Shown: one piece after another, positions 32,712-41,085 of the stretch
Layout of the letters: the number at the start of each line of letters is the position of its first letter
Position numbering within the stretch: position 1 is the first letter of the stretch
The notes under the pieces: generated by a model
Told to the model about the DNA's origin: nothing
Databases searched by the model: none
The model's input: the letters and a program-made list of their open reading frames with translations, nothing else
DNA from: JAHFOW01 sp046350595
GTDB taxonomy: Bacteria > Planctomycetota > Brocadiia > Brocadiales > Brocadiaceae
Length of the DNA stretch: 64,000 nt
Reading direction: 5' to 3'
Assembly (NCBI GenBank): GCA_046350595.1
Contig: JAXMAC010000004.1
Span: 25,383 to 89,382 of the forward strand
Program-made: the position numbers and the translations under genes

Positions 32712-32858
32712 TTATTTCGCAGTTTCTGCGGAGTGTTTGGTAATTACCGATACAATTTCGGCACCTCCCGGCAATTCTATATCTACTTCCGTATCCACCA
32801 TACCATGCTTTACCTCTTTGACCTTACCTTTTAAAATATTACGAGCGCTGATCTTCAC
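32712..32858 (-). CDS. Truncated Mop (molbindin) protein
   Basis: GTG start after AAGGAG; 48 residues beginning VKISARNILKGKVKEVKHG and containing IELPGGAEIVSVITKHS, the first two-thirds of a canonical Mop domain of about 68 residues. It stops at TAA where the last strand ('..yavIKAsnVmig') should follow. Mop proteins bind molybdate or tungstate as oligomers; this one probably cannot close its fold. Located between modA1 and modB. Confidence 0.75.
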   Translation of the reverse strand: MKISARNILKGKVKEVKHGMVDTEVDIELPGGAEIVSVITKHSAETAK

Positions 32859-32993
32859 GCCTTGCTCCTTTCTTGCAGAGACGGTTCCAGATCACTAATC
32901 TTCATGATAAAATTATGATATCTGGGTATCAAGGGGAAACCGTTCCCCATTCATAAGTAAATTGCCTATCTTTTCATTGTAAATATTATTAAT

Positions 32994-33806
32994 CTATTTT
33001 GGGAGTGAATAGCCGTATCTGGAAAACACTTTTTCTCCTTTTTTCCCTTGCACAAATTCCAGGAATTTCCTGACACCCGGCTTATCCTTGCCTCTTTGCA
33101 AGATAGCATAGGCTTGTCCAAGTTTGTTGTACGATTCGGCAGGGACAATCCAATAGTCTCCATCGTTTTCCATTTTTGGTGAAATTGCCTGAGATAGGGC
33201 AATAATTCCTACGTCGGCTGCGCCTGACTGGACGAATTGCGCCGTTTGCGAGATATTTTCCCCGAAGACCAGTTTATCCTGAACCTTGTCCCACAATCCA
33301 TAATATCGAAGCGCTTCCTCTGCCGCCATACCATAAGGTGCAAGTTTTTGATTCGCGATAGCCACTTTTTTTACTTTTGGTTCTACAACGATATGCAAAC
33401 CCTTTCGTGGATTTAGTGAAGAATTCTTTGGTATCCAGACCACAATACTTCCAAAGGCGTAAATCTTACTCTCCCCTTTTACCGCCAAACCTTCCTCCTC
33501 CAGACGCGCAGGATAAGTTGTATCGGCAGAGAAAAAAATATCGAAAGGCGCCCCCTGTTTAATCTGGGCAAAAAAATTACCGGAAGAACCATACGATACC
33601 TCCACACTGGTGGCGGGATATGTTTTCTTAAAGCCTTTGCAAATTTCGTCCATAGCAGGATTCAAGTTGGCCGCTGCTGCAATAAGGATTTTTTCATCTG
33701 CACGGACAGTATTGTGAAATGCTACCAATAAAAATAGTAACCACGTTGCACATGCAATCGGGATAAATTTAAAAACCAATCTTTTAGACCTTCTCAAATT
33801 CATCAT
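32994..33806 (-). CDS. modA: Molybdate-binding periplasmic protein, copy 1
   Basis: 270 residues with a signal peptide (about 10-36, ending VRADEK). The mature part has ILIAAAANLNPAMDEIC, VEVSYGSSGNFFAQIKQGAP near 70, DIFFSADTTYPARL and the hinge region with YGMAAEEALRYYGLWDKV near 155. It delivers molybdate or tungstate to ModBC. A paralogue with the same layout lies at 36715-37521. Eight bases separate it from the porin gene upstream. Confidence 0.92.
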   Translation of the reverse strand: MMNLRRSKRLVFKFIPIACATWLLFLLVAFHNTVRADEKILIAAAANLNPAMDEICKGFKKTYPATSVEVSYGSSGNFFAQIKQGAPFDIFFSADTTYPARLEEEGLAVKGESKIYAFGSIVVWIPKNSSLNPRKGLHIVVEPKVKKVAIANQKLAPYGMAAEEALRYYGLWDKVQDKLVFGENISQTAQFVQSGAADVGIIALSQAISPKMENDGDYWIVPAESYNKLGQAYAILQRGKDKPGVRKFLEFVQGKKGEKVFSRYGYSLPK

Positions 33807-33814
33807 GTCCTCCT

Positions 33815-35281
33815 CTAAAATATCATTTGATATTGTAATCTGATTCTGTTTTCATTTTTATCAAACCCTGTGGTATCTGTTACAAAGTGGCCCATGTCAG
33901 CCTGTATCTTTGAACGATGGCCATTAAGGTAATAATTGATACCGCCCGTATACTCCCGCTGAATATCATTCGGCATATCATTATTAGGATCAAGCACAGA
34001 ATAACGGGTTGCAATTTCCACTTTTTTCGGTAATATAAAGTAACCTGCCTGAGTGTAAAAACCGTCTGAATGTATGGTATCGCCACCGGTAATGGGCTCG
34101 GAATCTTTCGATTTCATGTAACCTTCACTATCCCACGTGAATCCTTTGTACCTTACACCGAAATCAACCGATCCAACAATTATGTTGGAATCTGGCACCT
34201 TTGCGTCCTTCTCTTTTCCACCATAGACTATCGAAGCACCCATCGTGGCCTTAAATGTTTCTGTATATTTCAGGTCGGTTTCATCATAATAATCATAGAT
34301 TCCAAAAGGATTGTATCGCGCGCTCATGACATACATAAGCTCATTGTCGGTGTTTACGTCACCTGCCGGACTCTTACCTGCGCCACGAAACACGGCTATG
34401 TGGTATTCTGCGTGACCTTCAAAGGGTAACCCATAAATATCCAAACTATAATCACGGTCCTGTTTGAAATTGTCACAGGCAATAGATCTGTCCTGGAGGA
34501 GGAGCTTAAAACCCGATGAATCCCACTGACGGTTGGCTGGAACTTTAAAATACCCTGTCTTTACATTGAGTTCGGGGATCGGCGTCCAGTAGACATAATA
34601 ATCTCTCATATTGTATGTAAAGCTGTCTGCATCAAGTTCCACATAATAATTTATGTCCTTTCTATAAATATTACCGCCAAAGCACAATCTTGCCCTGCGC
34701 ACATCAAGATCGGTTATATCCGATTCATCGAAGTCGTCATCCCTGTCTTTGTAAGTAAAGCGTGACTGAAATCGAAAACCAACATATAAGGAATATTTTC
34801 CGTCGCTTGTCTGAAATCCTATCGACGCCTTTTCCTTATCAGGCATATAGTAGCCATTAACAGGTTCATATTTGCCTGGTAGTCCTAATCCCAGTTTTTT
34901 TCTTGCATCATCCGATGCGAGGTAGTTTCCTACCTCTTGCTTTACATCTTGCTGTAGCTCTTGTTTAACCTCTTCTCTGATCTCTTCTTTTACAATTATC
35001 GCAGATTTTCCACTCTGAGCCTCGACACGGTTTTTCAATTCTTTGATTTGCTCTTGCTGCCTTAACGCTAACGTCTCCATTTGTTTCATCATTTTCTGCT
35101 GTACGAGAAACGCCTCTTCCATTTGATTTAGTTGCTTTTTTAAATCATCCCCCCCACCTTCAGATGCTTTCTTGTTCTGAACGGTATCCTGTGCAAATAT
35201 ATTCTGCGCCACACCATCGGCATAGAGAGCGCAGAATACCATAGCCGACATGAAACTATACTTAAACCAATTCCTTCTCAC
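33815..35281 (-). CDS. Phosphate-selective porin O/P family protein
   Basis: 488 residues: signal peptide (about 8-30), a coiled-coil/acidic region (about 45-115, LNQMEEAFLVQQKMMKQMET) and an outer-membrane beta barrel (about 145-488) with VRRARLCFGGNIYRKDINYY, VKTGYFKVPANRQW and a terminal aromatic strand IRLQYQMIF. OprO/OprP-type barrels pass anions. Its place in a mod operon between mop1 and modA1 suggests entry of molybdate or tungstate across the outer membrane; that is inference. Confidence 0.85.
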   Translation of the reverse strand: MRRNWFKYSFMSAMVFCALYADGVAQNIFAQDTVQNKKASEGGGDDLKKQLNQMEEAFLVQQKMMKQMETLALRQQEQIKELKNRVEAQSGKSAIIVKEEIREEVKQELQQDVKQEVGNYLASDDARKKLGLGLPGKYEPVNGYYMPDKEKASIGFQTSDGKYSLYVGFRFQSRFTYKDRDDDFDESDITDLDVRRARLCFGGNIYRKDINYYVELDADSFTYNMRDYYVYWTPIPELNVKTGYFKVPANRQWDSSGFKLLLQDRSIACDNFKQDRDYSLDIYGLPFEGHAEYHIAVFRGAGKSPAGDVNTDNELMYVMSARYNPFGIYDYYDETDLKYTETFKATMGASIVYGGKEKDAKVPDSNIIVGSVDFGVRYKGFTWDSEGYMKSKDSEPITGGDTIHSDGFYTQAGYFILPKKVEIATRYSVLDPNNDMPNDIQREYTGGINYYLNGHRSKIQADMGHFVTDTTGFDKNENRIRLQYQMIF

Positions 35282-35426
35282 ACACTCCTCCTTTCTTCAT
35301 TGATATGTCATATTAGACATAACGAATATAAAATAAAAATATACTCTAAATTTTAAAATGTGCCTCCTTTCAAACAAAATACCCAAAAATAACTTATTCT
35401 CCACCATGCATGTATCCACAATCGCT

Positions 35427-35780
35427 TCAATGCTGGACTTCCTTTGATAATATTAATTCCGTTGATTTTACAATTGCCGTCACCTCATCACCCTCATGGA
35501 TATTCATTTCCCCCAGAGAGATATTGGTAATAATGACATGGAGCATGTCACCCCGAGATTCCACAAATACCTTTGATAATACGTCACCCTTTACAATTTT
35601 TTTAACAATTCCCTTTGCTCTGTTCCGTGCACTGAGCATTCCATGGAATGCCTTTGCAAGCATAATATCCGTATTCTTGATGATCACAGAAATAGTATCA
35701 CCCACCGAAAGACGCATATCATCACATGAAAACCTTGTGATGATGACGCTCAGCGATATGTCCTTCCACAAGATTTGCAC
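35427..35780 (-). CDS. Di-Mop (tandem TOBE) molybdate-binding protein, copy 1
   Basis: Two Mop domains (about 1-60 and 65-117): MRLSVGDTISVIIKNTDIML and NIHEGDEVTAIVKSTELILS are the ends of the two domains. It is closely similar to the copy at 37524-37931. Homology extends upstream to 35840 (reading ANRLCGKIVSVTQGQIHV), but there the only initiation-like codon is ATA, where the paralogue uses TTG; the GTG at 35780 gives a shortened first domain. First gene after the candidate riboswitch, heading mop1-porin-modA1-mop'-modB-modC. Confidence 0.75.
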   Translation of the reverse strand: MQILWKDISLSVIITRFSCDDMRLSVGDTISVIIKNTDIMLAKAFHGMLSARNRAKGIVKKIVKGDVLSKVFVESRGDMLHVIITNISLGEMNIHEGDEVTAIVKSTELILSKEVQH

Positions 35781-35910
35781 ACAGACATGTATTTGCCCTT
35801 GAGTTACGCTAACAATTTTTCCGCAAAGTCTGTTTGCTATTTACTATTACCATACAGTTTTTATATCAGTTCATTCTCTTTTTTTCTCCCCTCAGAACAG
35901 GGAACAGAAA

Positions 35911-36016
35911 CGGTTTTTTCAGCCTGGTGGAAGGTACTGTGCCCAGGAGAATACATTAAGCTGTTTCGGAGGAGGAAACGTTTTTCTCAGGCCCCTGGCG
36001 AGAGGAGCGTGAACCG
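35911..36016 (-). ncRNA. Structured leader, candidate Moco-type riboswitch
   Basis: On the minus strand CGGTT (36016-36012) pairs with AACCG (35915-35911) to close about 106 bases. Inside are a GTTTC/GAAAC hairpin with a purine loop, CCAGG pairing with CCTGG, and GCCTG pairing with CAGGC. Conserved-looking single strands (CTCCTCTCGCCAGGGG, TTTCCTCCTCC, GGCACAGTACCTTCCACC) resemble my memory of the molybdenum-cofactor RNA motif. It sits between a ModE-like box and a mod operon, the expected place. A covariance-model search would decide. Confidence 0.5.
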
Positions 36017-36064
36017 ATACGAATTTGAAAATAAAGTACAGCGCATTTTACATGCATACTTTGT

Positions 36065-36092
36065 ATCGTTATATCATTAATGATATAACGAT
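36065..36092. promoter_or_regulatory. ModE-box-like perfect palindrome
   Basis: A perfect 28-base palindrome with half-site ATCGTTATATCATT. ModE operators are palindromes built on CGTTATAT/ATATAACG, which this contains. It lies upstream of the riboswitch candidate and mod operon on one side and of the acr3 remnant on the other. Confidence 0.75.
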
Positions 36093-36130
36093 GTCAATAA
36101 AATAAGAGAAATCTTTCTTGTGACCTCATA

Positions 36131-36573
36131 GCATGTTTTTAAAAAATCCTGGCACTGTGGATAATTCTGTAGTATTGCTCTGTAAAAACATCTTTTTTTG
36201 TAAGTTTTTCACAGTCCAAGGTACTTCTTATCAGGAGGTGAAGTTTGTTTATGAGGGAAAGATTGCTTCGCTCCGCTCGCAATGACCCCAGACGACTAAA
36301 GTCGTCACTACAAACGCTCGCAATGACAACGTGCTGTGTGCCATCAAAGAGCATAGTAAGTGTCATTGCGAGGGTCTTTTCCGAAGCAATCTCCCCCTTT
36401 TCATAAAGAAGAATTGGTTGCGGTGTAGCTGCGCTAGGCATTGCTGGGATTGTTTCGGGTAAATTTGCGCCAGCGTTTGTAAAGTGTTAAGACGGGATAT
36501 CGATTGTGGTAAATGAAGTCCCTGTCGTTTTCATTCTTATTGCGGTGTGTTTTTTCTTTGATGATATATCCTA
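36131..36573 (+). pseudogene. Decayed 5' copy of the acr3-like gene
   Basis: Bases 36131-36172 and 36437-36573 match 38551-38592 and 38606-38737 of the intact acr3-like gene (for example GGGATTGTTTCGGGTAAATT against GGGATTGTTTTGGGTAAATG, and GTAAATGAAGTCCCTGT). Stops and frameshifts interrupt it. The two pieces are separated by 264 bases containing an inverted-repeat element, and the 3' end runs into a composite repeat. Confidence 0.75.
36260..36392. repeat. Inverted-repeat element within the acr3 remnant
   Basis: AGATTGCTTCG at one end and CGAAGCAATCT at the other, with CGCAATGAC/GTCATTGCG inside; a REP (GACGACTAAAGTCGTCACTA) is nested at 36291. A related element lies at 53868-54176. Confidence 0.75.
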
Positions 36574-36700
36574 ACCCAAACGAGTCGGAAAAGACCGTAG
36601 AGACAAGGCACTGCCTTATCTCTACATAAAATATTTTTGCTAAAAATGTCAAAATATTTTTTGTAAGCGCCTAATCCGAACGAGGCGGAAGAGCAGTAAA
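36572..36700. repeat. Composite intergenic repeat, further copy
   Basis: AACCCAAACGAGTCGGAAAA, GACCGTAGAGACAAGGC with a matching CCTTATCTCTAC arm, the AT-rich TGTCAAAATATTTTTTGTAAG-like tail, then a second CCGAACGAGGCGGAA start. Confidence 0.7.
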
Positions 36701-36714
36701 AGTTATGCACTGAT

Positions 36715-37521
36715 TTACTTTTTTGGTAAAATAAAGCCGTAACGAGAGAGTATTTTTCTCCCTTGCTTTCCTCTCACAAAATCCAGGAATGCCTTGACAC
36801 CGGGTTTGTCTTTACCTCTTTGCAATATCGTATAAACCTGTTCCAGCTTGTTAAATGATTCATCAGGAAGTATCCAATATTTTCCTTCATTTGCCATTTG
36901 TGGTGATATTGCCAGAGATAAGGCGATAATTCCTGCATCTGCGTTGCCCGTTTGAACAAACTGTGCAGTTTGCGATACGTTTTCACCAAAGACCAGCTTG
37001 TTTTGAATCTTATCCCATAATTCATAATATCGAAGCGCCTCTTCTGCCGCGCGCCCATACGGGGCATGTTGAGGATTTGCAATAGCCAGTTTTTTTATCT
37101 TGGGATTAAGAACAATAATGAGTCCCTTTTTGGGATTTAATGGTGAATTTTTGGACACCCATAATACCAACCTTCCACCAGCATACTCATGTCGTTGGCC
37201 TTTAACGGCAAAACCTTCTTCATCAAGGAGTTCCGGGTAAGAAGCGTTAGCAGAAAAAAATACATCAAAAGGAGCCCCCTGTTTAATTTGTGCATAAAAA
37301 TTGCCCGAAGAACCGTATGACACGCTTGTATCAATAGCAGGATTAGCCTTTTTAAAGGCGCTACAGATTTCGTCCATGGCAAATTTTAAATCCGAGGCTG
37401 ATGCAATCAGTATTTTTTCATTGGCATAAATATTATTGAAAAAACACGCTGTTAAAAATGTTAGACAGGCAATACCTGTTACAAAAAAGAAATTTACCAT
37501 CTGTTTTTTAACTTTTTTCAT
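36715..37521 (-). CDS. modA: Molybdate-binding periplasmic protein, copy 2
   Basis: 268 residues, signal peptide ending near NIYANEK, mature part parallel to copy 1: ILIASASDLKFAMDEIC, VSYGSSGNFYAQIKQGAP, YGRAAEEALRYYELWDKI, GKDKPGVKAFLDFVRGK. About two-thirds identical to copy 1 by eye. Two bases separate it from mop2 upstream. No permease or ATPase follows, so it may feed the ModBC of the first set. Confidence 0.9.
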   Translation of the reverse strand: MKKVKKQMVNFFFVTGIACLTFLTACFFNNIYANEKILIASASDLKFAMDEICSAFKKANPAIDTSVSYGSSGNFYAQIKQGAPFDVFFSANASYPELLDEEGFAVKGQRHEYAGGRLVLWVSKNSPLNPKKGLIIVLNPKIKKLAIANPQHAPYGRAAEEALRYYELWDKIQNKLVFGENVSQTAQFVQTGNADAGIIALSLAISPQMANEGKYWILPDESFNKLEQVYTILQRGKDKPGVKAFLDFVRGKQGRKILSRYGFILPKK

Positions 37522-37523
37522 AG

Positions 37524-37931
37524 CTAAAATTCCTTTGATAATATCAGTTCCGTTGATTTTACAATAGCCGTGACCTCATCGCCCTCACGAATATCCATTT
37601 CCCTTAATGAAGTATTGGTAATGAATGCGTGGAGCATATCTCCCTGTGATTCAACAAAAACCTTCGACAGCACATCTCCATTGATAATTTGTCTTACAAC
37701 ACCTTTTGCCTTGTTCCGAGCGCTCAGCATTCCGGAAAATGATTTTGCAAGCATGATGTCGGTACCCTTAATAAGCACATAAACGGTGTCGCCGGCTGAA
37801 AGGCGCATATCCTCGCACGATGCCCTCGTGATGATTACGCTCATGGGTATTTGCCTCCATAAGATCTGAACGTGGGCATGAATTTTTCCTGAATTTATAT
37901 GGGTAATCGTTCCGCAGAGTTTGTTAGCCAA
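37524..37931 (-). CDS. Di-Mop molybdate-binding protein, copy 2
   Basis: 135 residues, two complete Mop domains (LCGTITHINSGKIHAHVQIL ... GTDIMLAKSFSGMLSARNKA; NGDVLSKVFVESQGDML ... DEVTAIVKSTELILS). TTG is the only start that preserves the first strand, with AAGG about ten bases upstream. Di-Mop proteins store or buffer molybdate. Pairs with modA2. Confidence 0.8.
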   Translation of the reverse strand: MANKLCGTITHINSGKIHAHVQILWRQIPMSVIITRASCEDMRLSAGDTVYVLIKGTDIMLAKSFSGMLSARNKAKGVVRQIINGDVLSKVFVESQGDMLHAFITNTSLREMDIREGDEVTAIVKSTELILSKEF

Positions 37932-37973
37932 GTTCTGTTACCTTAAAATTTAACAAATTCACCCCACGGGGGA

Positions 37974-38002
37974 GTAGAGACGACCCGTCGGGTCGTCTCT
38001 AC
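37974..38002. repeat. REP palindrome between mop2 and modE-like gene
   Basis: GTAGAGACGACCC and GGGTCGTCTCTAC, perfect 13-base arms around GTC. Confidence 0.8.
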
Positions 38003-38037
38003 GAAAAGGGACAAATGTGTGTTTGTTTCCGCAGAAG

Positions 38038-38376
38038 TCATTTTTTATTCTCAAAAAAACGTTTAAACTCTTTTTCAACCAAAGCGGATACTTTATTGTT
38101 ATATTTCCTGTATTTCGATATGAGTTCTTTTGCAGCCGGGGTAAGCACCGCCCCTCCCCCACCTTTTCCACCCGTAGTGACCTCCAATAATCTTACGCCC
38201 AGGACCTTCTCCGTAGCCTTAACCTTTCCCCATGCCGCGCGGTATGACATACCCAATTTTTTTGCCGCCGCATTTAAGGAACCAAGCTGATCCACTGCCT
38301 CAAGCAACATCTTGCGTCCTTCGGAAAAGGCAACCCCGCCACCTTGTTCAAACCATATCTTACATTTTACATTCAT
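38038..38376 (-). CDS. ModE-type winged-helix regulator (DNA-binding domain only)
   Basis: 112 residues: ILLEAVDQLGSLNAAAKKLG near 27 and MSYRAAWGKVKATEKVLG near 45 form the LysR-like winged helix of ModE, followed by LLEVTTGGKGGGGAVLTPAAKE. There is no TOBE/Mop part, so sensing may depend on the separate Mop proteins or on another mechanism. I chose the ATG at 38376 because the palindrome at 38384-38411 then lies directly upstream. It likely represses its own gene and its neighbours. Confidence 0.85.
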   Translation of the reverse strand: MNVKCKIWFEQGGGVAFSEGRKMLLEAVDQLGSLNAAAKKLGMSYRAAWGKVKATEKVLGVRLLEVTTGGKGGGGAVLTPAAKELISKYRKYNNKVSALVEKEFKRFFENKK

Positions 38377-38383
38377 AATGCAA

Positions 38384-38411
38384 ATCATTATGTCATGAAT
38401 GATATATCGAT
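38384..38411. promoter_or_regulatory. Second ModE-box-like site
   Basis: 28 bases starting ATCATTATGTCAT, differing from the perfect palindrome at 36065 at four positions. It lies between the modE-like gene (8 bases upstream of its start) and the acr3-like gene. Confidence 0.65.
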
Positions 38412-38527
38412 GTCAATAAAATATAAAAAAAGTATTTCTTGCAGCTTCATGGAAGGCGTGGTATATCTTTTCTGAAGCTGATAAAATACCGCTTTATAAC
38501 AGAATTGGTGGTGGGGAAAATTATACT

Positions 38528-39715
38528 ATGGATAATATAAAGACAGAAAGAAAGCTTCATGTTTTTGAAAAATTTCTGACACTGTGGGTAATTCTTTGCA
38601 TTGTTGCAGGGATTGTTTTGGGTAAATGTGCGCCAGCAGTTGCAAAGTATTTAGACGGGATAGCGATTACGGTAAATGAGGCTCCTGTAGTTTCTATTCC
38701 TATCGCTGTGTGCCTGTTCTTTATGATGTATCCTATTATGGTAAAGATTGATTTTGCAGAAGTATTAAAGGCAGGAAAATCAGTAAAACCTGTAAGTTTA
38801 ACCCTTTTTGCCAACTGGGCAATTAAACCATTTACCATGTATGCTATAGCTTTATTTTTTCTGGGATATGTATTTATCCATTTTATAGGGCCGCATGCCT
38901 ATGATTTTGTCAAACTTCCCCCCGGTGCAGATTGGGGAGTAGGTTCCAGACATGGCGCTGGTTTGGTCGTAATGCATCACAGCGGCAAGATGCTTCTCAT
39001 ACCGTTGTGGAGAAGTTACCTTGCGGGCTGTATCCTCCTGGGAGTTGCACCCTGCACGGCCATGGTGCTCGTTTGGGGTTATCTTGCACGAGGTAATGAT
39101 GGACACACCCTTGTTATGGTGGCAATAAATTCTCTGTCTATGCTTGTTTTGTATGGACCACTTGGCGGGTTTTTACTCGGTGTTGGACGGCTGCCCGTAC
39201 CGTGGCAGGCGTTGGTACTTTCCATTGCAATATATGTGGCGCTCCCTCTAATAGCGGGATATTTTTCAAGAAAATGGATAATACAATCAAAAGGCAGGGT
39301 ATGGTTTAATAAAAAATTTTTACCGGTGCTTACCCCAGTTTCAATTATTGCCTTGCTTGTTACCCTTGTTTTGCTTTTTTCATTCAAGGGAGAAATTATC
39401 CTAACCAGACCGACTACCATCCTCTGGATAGCAATACCGTTATTTATTCAGACGAATCTTATTTTCTGGATCACGTATACCCTTGCTAAGGCATTTAAAT
39501 TTACGTATGAGGATGCAGCCCCTTCGTCCATGATAGGCGCCAGCAATCATTTTGAAGTTGCAATTGCCACTTCTACAATGATTTTTGGGCTTGCTTCCGG
39601 CGCTTCACTTGCCACGGTCGTTGGTGTTTTGATAGAAGTACCCACCATGTTATTTTTGGTTTACCTTTGCAAAAAGACAAGAAACTGGTTTATTCCAGAA
39701 CGCATGGCTTCGTAA
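38528..39715 (+). CDS. Acr3-family oxyanion (arsenite-type) efflux permease
   Basis: 395 residues with about ten membrane helices. GVAPCTAMVLVWGYLARGN near 178 holds the conserved cysteine of Acr3, and PSSMIGASNHFEVAIAT near 335 the second signature. Acr3 exports arsenite. An extra loop (PGADWGVGSRHGAGLVVM, about 137-155) is larger than I expect. No arsR, arsC or arsM is nearby; instead it faces a ModE-type gene across a ModE-like site, so its control and perhaps its substrate may be tied to molybdate or tungstate. That is inference. Confidence 0.85.
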   Translation: MDNIKTERKLHVFEKFLTLWVILCIVAGIVLGKCAPAVAKYLDGIAITVNEAPVVSIPIAVCLFFMMYPIMVKIDFAEVLKAGKSVKPVSLTLFANWAIKPFTMYAIALFFLGYVFIHFIGPHAYDFVKLPPGADWGVGSRHGAGLVVMHHSGKMLLIPLWRSYLAGCILLGVAPCTAMVLVWGYLARGNDGHTLVMVAINSLSMLVLYGPLGGFLLGVGRLPVPWQALVLSIAIYVALPLIAGYFSRKWIIQSKGRVWFNKKFLPVLTPVSIIALLVTLVLLFSFKGEIILTRPTTILWIAIPLFIQTNLIFWITYTLAKAFKFTYEDAAPSSMIGASNHFEVAIATSTMIFGLASGASLATVVGVLIEVPTMLFLVYLCKKTRNWFIPERMAS

Positions 39716-39759
39716 AGTTAAAAATCCTGTAGAATTTTCTTTAAAACCAGACGGGCAAA

Positions 39760-41085
39760 CTATTCCTCCATCTCAAATTGCCCTTCTTTATGTTTGTATT
39801 TAGGCTGGTCGAGTTCCTGCACCCGGCGGACATATTCTCCATCAGTAATCCTGGTGTACCAGTGTCCCGTTGCACGTGCCGTGTTTGTAATGGCAAGATA
39901 AAGTCCAATAATCAAGCCTGCGTAAAGTCCGTAGTGAATTTTTTTACTGTCACCCATAAGTTTCATATCCAGTGCCCCATTTACCGGACAGGCATTGACA
40001 CAATCGTAGCAGGCCAGGCATTCATGGGTCAGGACATGTTTCTTCTTATCGACAAGGATGTACGATGGACATACCCTCGTGCATTTCCCACAATCAATGC
40101 ACGTTGTCGTATCGCGTGTAATCCTCATCGGACTTACATAAGCCAGAATACCGAGCATTGCGCCATACGGGCAAAAATAACGGCACCAGTAGTTTTTATT
40201 GACAAGAGAAATGAGGAGAAACGATAAAACTACCGCTAATCCCACGCCTGACAAATTAAGAAAAAATTTCAACATCTTGACGTCTGCGACCCGAATAAAA
40301 GGGGCGCGGTTATAGATATCTTCCAGGAGTGCAATAGGCATCTTTAAGATAATCATATAAATGAAAAATGCCAGAATAACGTATTTCCATGCCCGGGCAA
40401 TTTTGTCATTGACGCCGTCTGACCAGTATTTCCGGGGAGCGACAAAGGGAAGCACCATCGCCAGTACATACGCAGGGGTCAGATATCTGAAAATGGGCAG
40501 TTGAAACGACTTCATGGTTATTACTTCCAGGATCAGGAGCGCAATAATGGGCGTGAATACAAGACTTAATCCCGCCGCTAACCGTGTAGGTATGTTTCTT
40601 ATTAAATGAGAGGCCTTTTGGGGAAGTTTCTTTAAAAACCAGTCGCCAAAACGCCATTCCCACTCAGAAATAGCTCCAATAGGACAAATCCATCCGCAGA
40701 AACCCCTCCTCAAAAAGATGGCGGTAAGGAGCAATGTCCCAAAGATAACGAAGGCTGCTGGATGGATGGTGTTTATTTTCCCTGTGCCAAAAAAGTACTT
40801 TGTCCCCATAAGGGCGCTGATGGGCAGGAATGATTCCACTCCGGGCGGTCTCGGCAGATAAAATCCCGTTCCGCCCGCTTCGCAATATTTAACAAAGGTA
40901 TAGAATTGCCAGCCAATCACGAGCACTACGATAAAGAATGCAATTTGTACAGACCATCGCACCTTCTGTGAATTAAAAAAAGGCTTTTTCTTTTTAACAG
41001 CCTTTTTGACCGCCACCTTTTCATGTTCTCGGTAAAATTCCTTATTAGGCGTAGATGTAAAACGCTGATGCTTTACTTCTTCCAA
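39760..41085 (-). CDS. Membrane polyferredoxin (NapH/CcoG-like 4Fe-4S protein)
   Basis: 441 residues: a basic N-terminus (KKAVKKKKPFF), about six membrane helices, and cysteine motifs FCGWICPIGAISE near 145, WCRYFCPYGAMLG near 312, then two 4Fe-4S sets CIDCGKCTRVCP near 345 and CLACYDCVNACP near 375. This layout is that of NapH/NosR-type quinol or electron-transfer polyferredoxins. The redox partner is not adjacent, so the pathway is unknown. Confidence 0.85.
   Translation of the reverse strand: MEEVKHQRFTSTPNKEFYREHEKVAVKKAVKKKKPFFNSQKVRWSVQIAFFIVVLVIGWQFYTFVKYCEAGGTGFYLPRPPGVESFLPISALMGTKYFFGTGKINTIHPAAFVIFGTLLLTAIFLRRGFCGWICPIGAISEWEWRFGDWFLKKLPQKASHLIRNIPTRLAAGLSLVFTPIIALLILEVITMKSFQLPIFRYLTPAYVLAMVLPFVAPRKYWSDGVNDKIARAWKYVILAFFIYMIILKMPIALLEDIYNRAPFIRVADVKMLKFFLNLSGVGLAVVLSFLLISLVNKNYWCRYFCPYGAMLGILAYVSPMRITRDTTTCIDCGKCTRVCPSYILVDKKKHVLTHECLACYDCVNACPVNGALDMKLMGDSKKIHYGLYAGLIIGLYLAITNTARATGHWYTRITDGEYVRRVQELDQPKYKHKEGQFEMEE

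Noticed and set aside
35911..36016. Cobalamin riboswitch
   Set aside because: No B12-box-like GCCACTG or AGCCAGGAGACC arrangement, and the downstream genes concern molybdate.
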